Source of the DNA: Allacma fusca
Lineage: Eukaryota; Arthropoda; Collembola; Symphypleona; Sminthuridae
Direction of reading: 5' to 3'
Assembly: GCA_947179485.1 (NCBI GenBank)
Contig: OX359245.1
Location: 33,343,067 to 33,407,066, forward strand
Length of the DNA: 64,000 bases
Positions 11,458 through 23,511 of this stretch are shown here, one piece after another. Position numbers and translations under genes: made by a program. Within the stretch, counting starts at the first letter, position 1. The number at the start of each line of letters is the position of its first letter. The notes beneath the pieces are model-generated. The model saw nothing but the letters and a program-made list of their open reading frames with translations. It did no database searches and was not told where the DNA came from.

Positions 11458-13053
11458 TACCTGTTTATATTTCCTGAGGTCAAACGGATAACCTAATCTT
11501 TTCCTAAACTGGTCTCAGGCTTAATAATTCGGAAACGCACCACTGTAAAAAGTTTGATTTACCTTGCGACGTTTGTTCAGGAGTTATTTTGCGGACGGAT
11601 TTGTAGATATCAAAAAGTATATCACAACATCTGTAGGTAAGTTCGCTTCACGTCGCCCCTAATTACGGCGATGTACAAGGGCGACGTTTTCTATCAAGTT
11701 CGATAAATCTATGTATGTGTTAATTTGCAACTCCTGGATCATCCGTGAAAGTAACTGCGCTAGACAATTTTTGTGGATTTTAAAATTTAGCGCTAAAAAA
11801 GTATCAACAAAACTTTTGAAAATTAATAAGGAGTTCTAAACTTTGAAACTATCAATATACTAATTATAATTTCAAAATATATGAATTACTATGTATAATT
11901 ATATATAATTTCCCTACTGGAAGAGACGTTGATAATTAAAACTAAAATTCATCGCAAGTATTGAATCCAATTTCGCAACTTTCAATGTACCTCCTAACGA
12001 AGAATCTCATGTACGTCAAAACATTACTGGAATTCTTCAAAAAGGACATCTGGATACTAGTAATGCTAGAATTAAGAAAATAATACGTAATATAACCCAA
12101 GAAAAAAGTATTTACAATTAATTAGCCGATAAAGGTAACGCAACCAAGTGCAAATTCATGAATTAATTGAATCCGGTCCGTATAAATTGTTACCTTCTGA
12201 TCCTACAAAGGAAAGCTACAAATCTCTGAAACGTGTTTGCGATAAGCTCCTTCATGAAAAGAAAATTACAGAAGAAACGCATGCTTACTTATTACCAGCT
12301 TATCCCAGGATGTCAAAATTTTTGGGTTACCTAAAACTCACAAAAATGGCAATCCAATGAGACCTATTAATGATTTCAAATTCTCCATCTTTTATAATGC
12401 AGCAAAGTTTTTGAACAAAATAATATCTAAATCAGCTGCGGGATTCTGGTTAAGAATTCCTCGGAACTCATGAAAAAAATTCGTCACTTAAAAATATCTG
12501 AAAATGCCATATTCATTTCATTTGACGTTAAATCACGTTTTACCAGCCTCCCTATGCCTGAAACGCTACAAGCCACACATGACGTTAAATAGAAAGATAA
12601 TCTACCGAAAAAAATTGAAGTCGATGATATCATGAAATTACTTCGAACTTGCACAACCGATAAGTTTTTCTCCTTTCGAGGTAACGTTTACAGACAAGTA
12701 GACGGAAGTCCAATGGGGAGCCCCACCTCATCAACTCTAGCAGATATATATTTTCAATCACTAGAGGACAAACATATCAAGAATCACCCTCAAATACACT
12801 TTTAGGTAAGATATGTAGACGATGTTCTTGCCATTGTAAATAGGAACGAAGCCGAAAACACCTTATACACAATTAATCAATTTCATCCGAACATCCAATT
12901 TACATTTGAAGTGGAAGCAAATAACCAAATACCATTTTTAGATGTTTCTTTACATAGACAAGAGGAGACTTAAATGATGAAATTCTACATGTAAAGAATA
13001 TTCTACAACAAAATGAATATCCATCAAGCCTCATTTCGAGAAGAATAAAAAGA

Positions 13054-13695
13054 ATGCACATAAAATTTAACACGTTTAATCGACATAGCTCATCCAATCC
13101 AATCTACCAATCTAATTTATCCACAAGAAAGGATCAGTCTCAAGTCATCACTGACTCTCAACTTGAAATTAAAATTGAAAATGGGAACGTAGAACCAGAA
13201 GAAGACACCAAGTGGGTCCCCATTCCATTCCTAGGTCATTTATCCAATAAAATTGCGGGATTATTAAGAAGAAAATTTCAATGGAAAATTACTTTCTTAC
13301 CCGGTAAGAAAATTAAAAGTATGCTTAATCGAATTAATGACAAAGAAAACGAGACTCATGTCATATATAGGATTCCATGCAACTCATGTGACAAAGTATA
13401 TTATGGTGAGACTTATCGTCCTTTACACACACGACTGAAAGAGCACATGGGCCATGTTCGATTGAAAAACCGTGAAAAATCAGCAGTTGCTCCACATATT
13501 TATAACTACATAAAACATTTCATCGACTGGGATAACGCCAAATCAGTTATGAAAGAACCAAATCATTTATTAAGGAAGATTAAGGAAGGCTTAATAATCC
13601 AACAAGCCGACAAGAATATGATGAACGTCAATGATGGTGTTTTATTAGACGTTTCATGGAAGCCTTTGATTCCACAAGTTATAACTTCTTTTTAA
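13054..13695 (+). pseudogene. Penelope-like GIY-YIG endonuclease domain ORF
   Basis: A 213-codon open frame is the C-terminal part of the Penelope polyprotein. Features in order: a linker with IPFLGHLSNKIAGLLRRKFQW, a KITFLPGKKIKSML segment, then the endonuclease core IYRIPCNSCDKVYYGET..LHTRLKEH. The core has the CX2C pair and the conserved R and E/H of the GIY-YIG fold. After that comes the family's C-terminal conserved block (WDNAKSV..LRKIKEGLIIQQ..MMNVNDG..LDVSWKPLI). This nuclease nicks target DNA for reverse transcription. The frame is intact although the upstream RT is broken, so it cannot be made as a full polyprotein. Confidence 0.8.
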
Positions 13696-13782
13696 GAAAA
13701 TATCCATTCCTCGAACATTTATTTTTAAAAAATTGTATTTTTTCTCAATTGTGAAAATTATTTCTCACTCGCTTATTAGTGC

Positions 13783-13812
13783 CTGAATATGACAGTCTGT
13801 TAGATGTCGAAA
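13783..13812 (+). ncRNA. Hammerhead-ribozyme-like core in Penelope tail, copy 1
   Basis: The sequence CTGAATA-TGACA..loop..TGTC-GAAA resembles the hammerhead core (CUGANGA, stem II, GAAA). Stem II is GACA/TGTC. Copy 1 has CTGAATA, losing the G of GA. Penelope-like elements are known to carry hammerhead motifs in their terminal repeats. Stems I and III were not resolved, so activity is not claimed. Confidence 0.35.
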
Positions 13813-14588
13813 GCTTGCATATAATTTAGCTTGTTTAATAAAGTTAACCACGTAAGCCAAAGAATGTAATCTGTTGAAACTATCAGTTTTCCCAAAGAAA
13901 TCCCGACTTTGCTCCACTTCCTGGACTCATCCAGATCAGGATGGAACAAATTTAGAAAGATTTCTAAAAATATTTGCTAAAACATGACGGGAAGTTAGGC
14001 TCTAGCGAGTGTCATTACACTCAGTTTGTATCATGGCTATAAAAGCTGGAGTTTCAAAATAACCTTAAAAATGGAGCATATATTTATATAGACACTTGAA
14101 GTAAGTTGAAAGTAACCTCAAATGCACAATGAGAAATATGACAAAATCCTGTCAGTACTGTTCCAAAACTCTTGAAAGCTTCAGTTGATTTTTTGCTATT
14201 GCTTCCTTAAACATATTTTGAGTATTTTTTTCAAAAAATGTACCGTTTGTCAAAATGCTTTTACGTCTTTACCATTTTGGATCTTACTACCTCCATGGTT
14301 TTGAGTGCACCTAACCATTTAAAAGGTAATTATTTCTAGCTCAAATTTTTATTTAATTAATGCTATCGCGCTCTATCTGTATATACAGACTTTACAGAAA
14401 ATTTGCAGCTTCAAAGGTGTTGAAATCTGATATGATGTTGGAAATCCGGGACATTTTAGATTACCCAGTTTCAATAATTATTATAAATAGGTGTAGATAG
14501 GATAAACTTGGGAAGTATCATTTTAAGAAATATAATAATATAAAAAAGAAGAAAAATAAGGAAGAAAGACATTGTGTGGAAACCTTTT

Positions 14589-15250
14589 TTATAATAGAAT
14601 TACCCCAGGCAAAAAAAGGTCAGGGCGAAGTGGACGTTCACCACTGCCAAGGCTGGTACCACTGGAATGGTCACAATTGTGTCCACCAGAGCTGTCCTGA
14701 GCCTCAGTATTGGAACTAATGTTTCTTGTCAATTGCAAGTTAACCGCAATTACTAACTGAACTTGCAAGTTCGGTTCAATTCCGGTTATTTTACACCAGG
14801 AAATTGCAGTTGTCGGTGCAAGTGCAATTTGAACGTACTTAAATTGTAATAACAAAAGCACTGAATACTCGCAATTACTGGTTAAGCACAACTGAAATTG
14901 CAAGAAATTCAATTGCAATTACAAGTACTTCGTTAAAAGTTTCGAATTTGAGCGCGAAATTCTACAAATTGCCTCAATAATGCATTACGCTCTAATAACT
15001 AATGTACATAATAAACACTAGTATTGTCTCAAATATAGCGAACAAAATACAAACTACAAAATACATTGCTTACTTTACTTAAGTAAGACAAAATACAAAC
15101 TACAAAATACAAAATGCATTGCTTTGTAAGACAAAATACAAACTACAAAATACATACCTAGCCACAAAAATACAAAGTACAAAAATGTATTTGAAACACG
15201 TATTTGAAATACATGTATTTAAAATACCATGTATTTTGGACAGCTCTGGT
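14589..15250. repeat. Two abutting elements with iterated low-complexity ends
   Basis: From about 14690 to 14935 the sequence iterates TTGCAATT/AATTGCAA. From about 15040 to 15235 it iterates AAATACAAACTAC/GTATTT. An inverted pair ACCAGAGCTGTCC (about 14683) / GGACAGCTCTGGT (about 15240) brackets the block. No matching 8-bp target duplication was found. It looks like another element of the iterated-terminus type. The 109-codon ORF on the minus strand is a repeat artefact. Confidence 0.5.
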
Positions 15251-15559
15251 AATCTCCCAGCCGTATGACCATTCACGTTTATAGTTACGCCTTGGAGCAG
15301 GACAATGCATCTTTTGTGTGTATAACGTACCTACCATTAAAATTTGTTTTTCCCAATTGCAGATAAGTTTTCATCTCTTTAAATATGAACTTCCCGATTT
15401 GTTGTGACGACAATTTATTGTCAGGATATTATTCCATTCAAATTTAGAAATTTTTAATCTGTAATGTGAAAATTACTGCATGTCTATAATAACAGTGCAA
15501 ATGATTTGTCAAATTGAGTGTTGAAACCATGTGTTTGTTGAATGTCACTTTGCATACTA

Positions 15560-16452
15560 TTACCCGAAAACCTTCAATGGTTTATGATTCGGCAATCGAC
15601 CGTACCATTCCGGAATTTGATCCCGAGGCAATTGCTTCAAAAGTTTAGATTTCCACTTTTCTTTATTGCTTCGGAAAATCTCTACATAATTTTCCAACTG
15701 TCCCAAAATGTGGCTCCCTAATTGCCATATTCTCTCGAATAGAACATTAACTGGAAAAGCAAAGATGGAAATAAATTACAATGAGGAGTTATTCTGCTAT
15801 ACCAATACCACAAAAAGTAGTAGACTCATTTGGATTCAAAATCCATCGGGTCGAAACAATTACCGTTCAGAACCCACACTCGCTTCAATGTTCCACTTGA
15901 GCGATTTGTTCAAATCGTACATATTTAGAAATTATAAATTGAAAAGCTATAATTACCGAACGTGCGAAATACGAGTTATATAAATATCTTGGCTAATAAC
16001 AAATCAAAGGGTATGAGAATTAACAGTGTAGATATATTTACTTTTCCCATGCCCAGGTTGGCGAATGCATATCGCAAATGACAATAAATTGTTTTGCAGT
16101 ACAATTTAGCTCAGAGTTTCTGAAATTAAGAATCAACCGGTCTATGTAGATGTCCATGGCAGCGTAATATTTTCCACATTGCTGCACGTATTTCCTCATG
16201 TCCCCGCTCTACTACCCAAACTAAATAAATAAACGAAATTTTTTACATTGATCATATATAGTATGGCTGTAGAATATATCAAATCATTTTGGTACTAAAC
16301 AAAAACGTTTTCAGTTAAGAAAATAATGTAGTATGTATTTGAACACTTATTTGACTTGACTTTTGCCATATTTGGAGCGCCCTCTTCGTCGTCGCCACTC
16401 ATACAGGCAATTGGTCTTTCTTTTCGACGGGTACATCAAAGGTATATATTTC
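15560..16452 (-). pseudogene. CRAL-TRIO family copy A (pseudogene)
   Basis: Exons 2-5 of the family are recognisable. Exon 5 (15750-15560, ending KPLKVFG) is fully open. Exon 4 (15946-15864) lacks one base in the codons for ARSG, shifting frame. Exon 3 (about 16230-16041) has an 8-nt and an 11-nt class deletion. Exon 2 (16452 down to about 16360) lost the YYLSG codons and hits a stop. The signal-peptide exon is missing: near 16700 the text jumps from intron 1 sequence to sequence that lies several hundred bases further upstream in other copies. Five independent lesions make this a clear relic of a secreted CRAL-TRIO protein gene. Confidence 0.8.
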
Positions 16453-17459
16453 CTATAGACAAGCTATGTAAAAATTACGCTTCAGTTTTTATACGCTTAT
16501 GTAGTGGTTCATTTTATTTATATAATGGTGATCATGAATGAAACCGAAAAGCCAAGTATTGACATTATGATCGATAAACTTAATAATTTACGACAATGAT
16601 TTGATAGATTGGTTGTTTTTCATGCTGGGATTTGTATTGAATTAATATTTTCTACAAATATAATGCCAGACTGCATTGCAAATTTGATCTGTAAAATATA
16701 ACTTGCGCTTACTTTGAGTTGTGTTTTTATTGCTACAGCACACTTGAACTACATTATTTCCCTTTTTTACAATTTTAGCTCTGAACGTTATATGTGGATT
16801 ATATATCTAAACGTCCCTATGCGATTATAAATTACCCATAGTCGTACAGACAAAAACTTTCCAACGTTATACATTGTGCTTAAAATAAGAGTCCATACTA
16901 AACCCTTATCTTATTCTTGCGTGAAACGAAGTTCACTATTGAAACTACGACAGTGCTAATGAGAGATGATTTTTATACTTATTAATGTGGTCGAAATTTA
17001 AGCAAACAAAAAGTACGCTTACAAACAAGAAACCGAGTGATACAAAAAGCAATAAATAATTCTAGCAAATCTGGCAAGGAATTATACTTCGATCTTGTAA
17101 TCGTTACTGGGAGAAGAAAATAAATACGAAAATATTTTCACCCGTAATTTTCTTGGATTTGGTATTTCCTAAAATATTTTTCCGTGGGATAAAAATTTCT
17201 TAAAGAATTTACAATTTATAGTAACTGTAGCTGCCCCTGTTGTTCCTTCGTTTGTATTTCTTGCATTTTAGATATATCAAAAATTATATTAAATAATTAA
17301 AACTAATTGGATGGGAAATACAATTCAGAAGCATAGCATGAATATATCACAATTAACTTAGTAAAAGTTAACATATTTTAGTAACTAACTTAGCAGAAAA
17401 AAATGCATCGAAATCATAAATTTCATTTAGCTGTTTAATCTCCATGTAACTCATTTGAA

Positions 17460-17561
17460 CTAGTGCTGTGAATCTGAGTAGATATTTTCTGAAACTATTT
17501 CATCCAAAAAATCGTCACCATTGATGTCCCCAAGAAATTGGGGAACTGAAACGACCTTTTC
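17460..17561 (-). CDS. Candidate terminal exon, unknown protein
   Basis: After a TTTTGTTTTAGTAG acceptor the minus strand is open for 33 codons and stops at 17462-17460. The peptide is acidic: FLGDINGDDFLDEIVSEN near its middle. It lies just upstream of relic A's conserved upstream block. I do not recognise it, and a frame this short could be chance. The support is the pyrimidine-rich acceptor and the non-AT-like composition. Confidence 0.25.
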   Translation of the reverse strand, partial: EKVVSVPQFLGDINGDDFLDEIVSENIYSDSQH

Positions 17562-18740
17562 CTACTAAAACAAAAGCAGATTAATATTTTAAGATATGCT
17601 TTCAAAAAACCGGAATAAACATTTTTTTGGGAGAGTCACTAAGGCCATTGGTAGGTTACAGATGATTTAAAATTAAAGCTCATTACAAGTATCGAACACA
17701 AGTTTACAAATTTCAATATTCCAACTAAGGAGCGACATGATACGCCAGAATATAATTGGAATTCTTCAAAAAGGAGATCTAGATACCAGTAATGATAGAA
17801 TTCAGAAGATAATCCGCAATTTAAAAATTGAAAAAAGTATTTCCATCTTAAAGGTTACGCAACTGTCATTATGGACAAAACAGATTATGAAATGAAAATC
17901 TATGAATTAATTGAATCAGGTCCATATTAATTATTGTCTTCTGATCCAACAAATGGATGTTACAAACCCTTAAAATATGTATGCGATAAACTACTTGGTG
18001 AAACGGAAATCACAGAAGATATACATTCTTACTTTTTACCAACATATCCCAAAATGTCCAAGTTTTTCGGGTTACCTAAAATACACAAGACTGGCAACCC
18101 AATGAGATCAATTACGGTTTCAAATTTTCCATATTTTATAATACACCAAAGTTTTTGAACAATATAATTTCTAAATCAACTGCTGGCTTCTGGTCCTCCA
18201 TTAAGAATTCCTCTGCGCTTATGAATACTATTCACTACTTTAAAATACCTCAGGATTCCATATTCGTTTCATTAGATGTGAAGTCGCTTTTTACTGGTCT
18301 CCCAATGCCTAAAACACTTCAAGCCACAAATGACTTACCAGAGATACCAAATGCAAAGAACATCTACCAACAATATCGAAGTCGAAGATATCATGAAATT
18401 ACGCCGGACTTGTACAATCGACAGGTTGTTTCCATTCAGAGTTAACATTTATAGACAAGTAGACGGAAGTCCAATGGGGAGCCCCATTTCATCAACTGTA
18501 GCCGATATATTCTACAATGATTAGAAGACAAACTTGTCAAGAATCATCATACACTTTTTGGTAAGATATGTAGACGATGGACTGGCCATTGTAATTAGGA
18601 GCGAAGGTGAAAATATATTATATACAATCAATCAAATTCATCCGAACATCCAATTTACAGTAGAACTGGAAGCAGATGAACATATATCTTTTTTTTTATA
18701 TCGTTTCTATACACAGAGAAGAAGAAAATTGAATTACAAT

Positions 18741-19656
18741 CAGGGACGGGAATTCGAATTCGAATCGGAATTCGAATCGGAATTATATTCAAAAAGTTCG
18801 GGTATCCGAATCGATATTGGAATCGGAAAAATAGTCTCAGAGGTATTTGTATTCAAAATCGGATTCGAATAAAAACAAGGGTATTCGAATCGGTATTCGA
18901 ATATTTTTTATGAATTCCGATTCCAATAAAGTATCGATTTCATTGGGTTTTATATTGCCACGTGCGAGAAAAAGTTCATAGGAAGCGTTTTTTGAAAGCG
19001 AAGTTCCGAACGGTTGGTAAACGAAAAGTGTATGCATGTTAATGGACAGTGAGTTGAAGCCCGTTTTTGTAAAAATTCCTGCAAACAGGATGAGATAGCT
19101 GCATAGTTTCGGTCTTACAGGACTGTTAACCACTATTAACATTAGGTTAATCAAGTTTCTCACTTCTTAAATCTTGCTCTCAAGTACATTCTTATTACGA
19201 TGTGTTATCAAACAAATCGATTTACAAATACTGTTAGAAGGAACTTATCCGAAAAGTAGTTAGACAGGTTAACAAATTACTCCAATTTTTTAGAATTGTT
19301 ATGGGATCACTCCTTGCTTTTCGAGTTACTCAAATTTCAGCTGAGTGTGTGTTTTCTGTGCTCAAGTTTATAATAAATGATTTGCGTGGTAATTTTGCCT
19401 TGAAAAAACTTAATGTGTTATGTATTGCTTATATTTTTGCGATTAAATTATTCTTTTGAATAAATTCCCATTTTTTGTAAGAATATCCGAAAAGTATTTG
19501 AATCGGAATCCAAATTCAGGAAGTATTCAAATATATTGGAATCCGTATCGGAATTCAAATTTGTAAGTATTTAAAAAAATAATTGAAATTGAAATCGAAA
19601 TTAGAAAGTATTCGAATCCACATTTAAATCCGTATTTTTCCGATATCCCGTCCCTG
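18741..19656 (+). mobile_element. hAT element nested in Penelope copy 2, with transposase remnant
   Basis: Termini CAGGGACGGGA / TCCCGTCCCTG bound 916 bp and are flanked by ATTACAAT (18733-18740) and ATTAAAAT (19657-19664), an 8-bp duplication with one change. Subterminal DNA iterates GAATTCGAATCGG. At about 19310-19460 the plus strand encodes ISAECVFSVLKFIINDLRG and LNVLC, which is the C-terminal dimerisation region of hAT transposases. Related truncated copies lie at 25369-26240, 38028-38613 and 44030-44376, with short terminal pieces at about 32796 and 62728. Confidence 0.85.
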
Positions 19657-20517
19657 ATTAAAATCAAAGTATATCGAACAAAGACACATACAGACAGTAA
19701 TTTACATTACCAGTCCTACCATCGCCAATCTAACAAAATCTCAGTTATTGATATTTTATGTTATTTTATTTGTTTGTCATAAAGATTACTTAAATGATGA
19801 AATTCAACATTCTACAACAAAATGGATACCCATCAAGCCTCATTTCGAGAAGATTAAAAAGAATTCATCTGAAATTCAAAACACATAACCTGTCTAACAA
19901 TAACCTACTCTCAACTTAAAATTCAAATAGAAAAAAGATCCAAAGAATCAAAAGAAGACGCCAAATGGGTTATGATTCCATTTCTAGGTCATATATCCAA
20001 TAAGATTGCAGGATTATTAAGATTTCAATGGAGAATAACTTTCTTACCCGGTAAGAAAATTAAAAGTCCTCAACAGAATAAAAGACAGAAGAATACGAAA
20101 CCCATGTCACATTTAGAATCCCATGTAATTCCTGTGACAAGATTTATAAGGGTAAAACTTATTGTCCTTTACACACATGACTTAAAGAACATATGAACCA
20201 TGTTCGTTTGAAGACCGTGAAAAATCAGCAGTTGCTCGTCACATTTGCAACAGTAAACATTCCATCAACTGGGATAATGCCATATCAGTTATAAAGGAAC
20301 CATCAATTATTGAGGGAAATTAAGGAAGGTTTAATAATCCAACAATTCAAAAATAATCTGATGAACGTCAATGATGGTTTTTATTAGACACTGTATGGAA
20401 GCCCTTAATTCCACAAATTATAACTACTTTATAAAAAAACTTAAGTCTTGGAAAATTCAGTTTTTAAGTGCATTTCTTCTCTACTGTGCAAATTATCTCT
20501 CACTTGCTTGCTAGTGT

Positions 20518-20547
20518 TTGACGATGACAGTCTGTGTGATGTCGAAA
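20518..20547 (+). ncRNA. Hammerhead-ribozyme-like core in Penelope tail, copy 2
   Basis: TTGACGA-TGACA..loop..TGTC-GAAA. This copy keeps the GA of CUGANGA but has T for the first C, the reverse of copy 1, so the ancestor plausibly read CTGACGA. Stem II GACA/TGTC is conserved. Stems I and III were not resolved. Confidence 0.35.
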
Positions 20548-20605
20548 GTTTGCATATAATTTAGCTTGTTTTAATAAAGTTAACCACGTAAGCCAAAGAA
20601 TGGAG

Positions 20606-21232
20606 TCTATTATAGGATACGTTTTGTTAATCTGTGCGTCCCGGTGCACAATAACTCATAACCAGTTTGACCAATGGATACATAGTCTCCTGGCATAAAG
20701 ATTGGATGAGTTCAAAGTTGAGCCAAATTGAACAAACACGGGTAACTTCAAAATGGTTGGATTTTAATGTATGTTTGTGTACTTACGGTCGCCAGGCATA
20801 AATGAATGCAGTGTTCGGAGATTAGCAGTAACCGATGACTTCCTGTGCAATATTTACATTGTCTGGCAACTGACAAACTTAGGTACTTTTCTTCTCAAGA
20901 AGTAAGTTTCGCTCAATTTGGCAACAATATTTATTAAATAAACAAAATAATACGTGTATGTCATACGGATATCTTGTCTTCTTGTTGTTTCCCTTACTTG
21001 TTTTATTTAACGGACATTTTATTACTTTGAATACCATCCCATGATTCATATATCTTGACCGTTGAGGGTCTACAACGCCTGTTCGTTTAAGGATTAAAGC
21101 ATCATCATTTAAATGTTTTGAGAAAAAATCATGTGCTAATAGTCACAATGTAATGTGTACACAAAAAGGAATGATTGAAACATTCTGTATTAAAACAAAA
21201 GATAAACTTGACCTGCAATAATTATTGAACTC
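20606..21232. other. Intergenic, no gene recognised
   Basis: No coding signal. The last 60 bases (GATAAACTTGACCTGCAAT..) match text found upstream of the CRAL-TRIO copies at about 32550, 43310 and 43590, so the palindromic element lies in a piece of the array's own spacer. Confidence 0.45.
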
Positions 21233-23147
21233 ACAAGGTAAGATTTTGGGATGGTACAAGCCGATTCAAAAAAAGCATAGCACATGTTTTAGTACTCACC
21301 TAGTATGTTTCAAAACTGATGTAACTCGAGTGCATTTTGCCCCGTTCTCCTAGGACACGTCACCAAAGTTTCAAAATTTAAAACGATACCACAGGTGGGG
21401 ACCTGTCTTTTCAAAAAAAGTTAATGTTAAATCCCATAAGGATTTTGAGTTTTTGAAAGTCGATGAAATTTTGATTTTCGCTATTTCAATGAAAATCAAG
21501 TTTTTACGTACACATTTATATATCCTTCAACAAAATTCCACAAAAAGTAATCCCTCCATCATGGTGCATCTGTATGCATGTTGTCGATACGATATATTCA
21601 CTCCATATTTCATCACTTATACATACGCATAAACTGGACTATTGAGAGTTGCCTTATGATGTACATAAGTACAACCAGGGTTGCTCAAATGAAAATGTCA
21701 TGGGTTTTATGAATACTTACCTACCTGAAAATGCACTGAAAATGCGCTAGTCTGATAGTGCCCGGTATTTTGGCCGTTTTTAGCGTATTGGTGACGTTAG
21801 TAGAAACATATGCACTGTTGTTGGTCGGTTTTTTCCGGGGAATTTTGATATAATCGAACCCATACAGTTTTAGAAAATTTTATTGTTAAGTTTATGAAAA
21901 ATCAATAGGCATAATTAATTACATGGTTAGTGGTTACGGATATAAAAAGAGTTTTTGTTTTAAAATTGTAATTACCGCAGTGCCTGTGTAAGTTCCGAAT
22001 TTTAATGACGACTATATTTAAATGTTTTTAACAAAAATACATAAATTTTATAAACAATTCAAACTTGGAGCTTATGTAGCAATTTTTGGGTCGATTTTGA
22101 AATTGAATTTTAGCAGCCCAAGTAAGCAAACCTAGGAGTCAAAAATGTGACAATGCAGAAACTATTGCATATAGATAACAGTTATTTAATCTTTGTTTGT
22201 TACATTTTTGCAAAAATAAAGCTACATATTGAAAGAATTCTCGCGAACATAGCAAAAATGCCTGCCTTAGGTTGAAAATACATACCCAACTACCCAACGT
22301 GCCATAGATGCCCAAAATACCATCAAATGAAAATGCCGAAAATGCCAGGGCAATTTGGACAGAGATAAAGCCGAAAATGTCAAGGCATTTTTAATTTCTC
22401 TAGTGTGTATATTCACAACCTCCATAATTTGCCCACCCATAAAAACATCATCAAATTTTCTCCAAATTTAATCCCATCAAGGATTCATTGGAAAGGGAAA
22501 CACAAATATAAATTTGGAGCGATTACCTGTCGAGAAAATTTGACGATATTTGCGTAGGGGGCTATCTATACAGGCTGTACATATGCACATCAGAGATAAG
22601 CAAACTATGATGGAGGGATTCATTGAGGAGGAAATCAATAGTGATCATGTTGGAGGGATTACGTTTGTGACGGTATTTGCGTGGGGGGCTAATTATTAAT
22701 GTTCTACATATGCAAGTACATCATAAGGCAACTCTCAATAGTCCAGTTTATGCGTATGTATAAGTGATGAAATATGGAGTGAATATATCGTATCGACAAC
22801 ATGCATACAGATGCACCATGATGGAGGGATTACTTTTTGTGGAATTTTGTTGAAGGATATATAAATGTGTACGTAAAAACTTGATTTTCATTGAAATAGC
22901 GAAAATCAAAATTTCATCGACTTTCAAAAACTCAAAATCCTTATGGGATTTAACATTAACTTTTTTTGAAAAGACAGGTCCCCACCTGTGGTATCGTTTT
23001 AAATTTTGAAACTTTGGTGACGTGTCCTAGGAGAACGGGGCAAAATGCACTCGAGTTACATCAGTTTTGAAACATACTAGGTGAGTACTAAAACATGTGC
23101 TATGCTTTTTTTGAATCGGCTTGTACCATCCCAAAATCTTACCTTGT
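21233..23147. mobile_element. Palindromic element with 432-bp inverted arms
   Basis: The left arm 21233-21664 and right arm 22716-23147 are reverse complements of equal length. I saw no mismatch along the stretches compared. The outer ends are ACAAGGTAAGATTTTGGG / CCCAAAATCTTACCTTGT. The 1051-bp centre holds GAAAATGCC-iterated sequence (about 21680-22390) and no credible ORF. Long terminal inverted repeats suggest a foldback or MULE-like element, but the flanks (..TGAACTC and AAGTGATT..) show no target duplication. A local inversion duplication or assembly palindrome is therefore not excluded. Confidence 0.75.
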
Positions 23148-23311
23148 AAGTGATTAGTAACATTCTTAGATAATCTTGAGTTAATTAATTTGTACAGACA
23201 AAAATTTCAATGCTAACATCCAGTGAACTATAAACTACCAGCGTCCTATCATCCCCAACGTCCCACTTTCAGACAGACAGGAGCCAACATACATATTTAC
23301 AACATTGACAG

Positions 23312-23511
23312 NNNNNNNNNNNNNNNNNNNNNNNNNNNNNNNNNNNNNNNNNNNNNNNNNNNNNNNNNNNNNNNNNNNNNNNNNNNNNNNNNNNNNNNNN
23401 NNNNNNNNNNNNNNNNNNNNNNNNNNNNNNNNNNNNNNNNNNNNNNNNNNNNNNNNNNNNNNNNNNNNNNNNNNNNNNNNNNNNNNNNNNNNNNNNNNNN
23501 NNNNNNNNNNN
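23312..23511. other. Assembly gap (200 N)
   Basis: A run of exactly 200 N, the conventional size for a gap of unknown length. It removes the 3' part of CRAL-TRIO copy B and lies 165 bp from the palindromic element, which probably caused the assembly break. Confidence 0.99.

Larger units (their letters stand above)
11945..13850 (+). mobile_element. Penelope-like element, copy 1 (degenerate)
   Basis: The order of domains is that of Penelope-like retroelements: reverse transcriptase pieces, then a GIY-YIG-type endonuclease, then a 3' non-coding tail. RT pieces are broken by frameshifts: GPYKLLPSDPTKESYKSL and AYPRMSKF (12148-12360), then GSPMGSPTSS-like text (about 12705) and RYVDDVLAIV-like text (about 12810, the catalytic YVDD). 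The intact C-terminal frame is annotated separately. The 3' tail (about 13740-13850) is shared with the copies at 17.7-20.6 kb and 60.5 kb. The element is dead because of several stops in the RT. Confidence 0.85.
17680..20605 (+). mobile_element. Penelope-like element, copy 2 (split by hAT)
   Basis: This copy parallels copy 1 at about 85 percent by eye. It contains RT N-terminal text (PTNGCYKPLKYVCDKLLGE), the motif GLPKIHKTGNPMRSI (18075-18110), VSLDVKSLFTGLPMP (18270-18310), DGSPMGSPISSTVADI (18460-18510) and LVRYVDDGLAIV (18555-18595). GIY-YIG linker text IPFLGHISNKIAGLL is at 19975-20020. Frameshifts and stops separate these blocks. A hAT element at 18741-19656 interrupts it between the RT and the endonuclease. 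Its tail (about 20480-20600) matches copy 1 up to GCCAAAGAATG. Confidence 0.85.
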
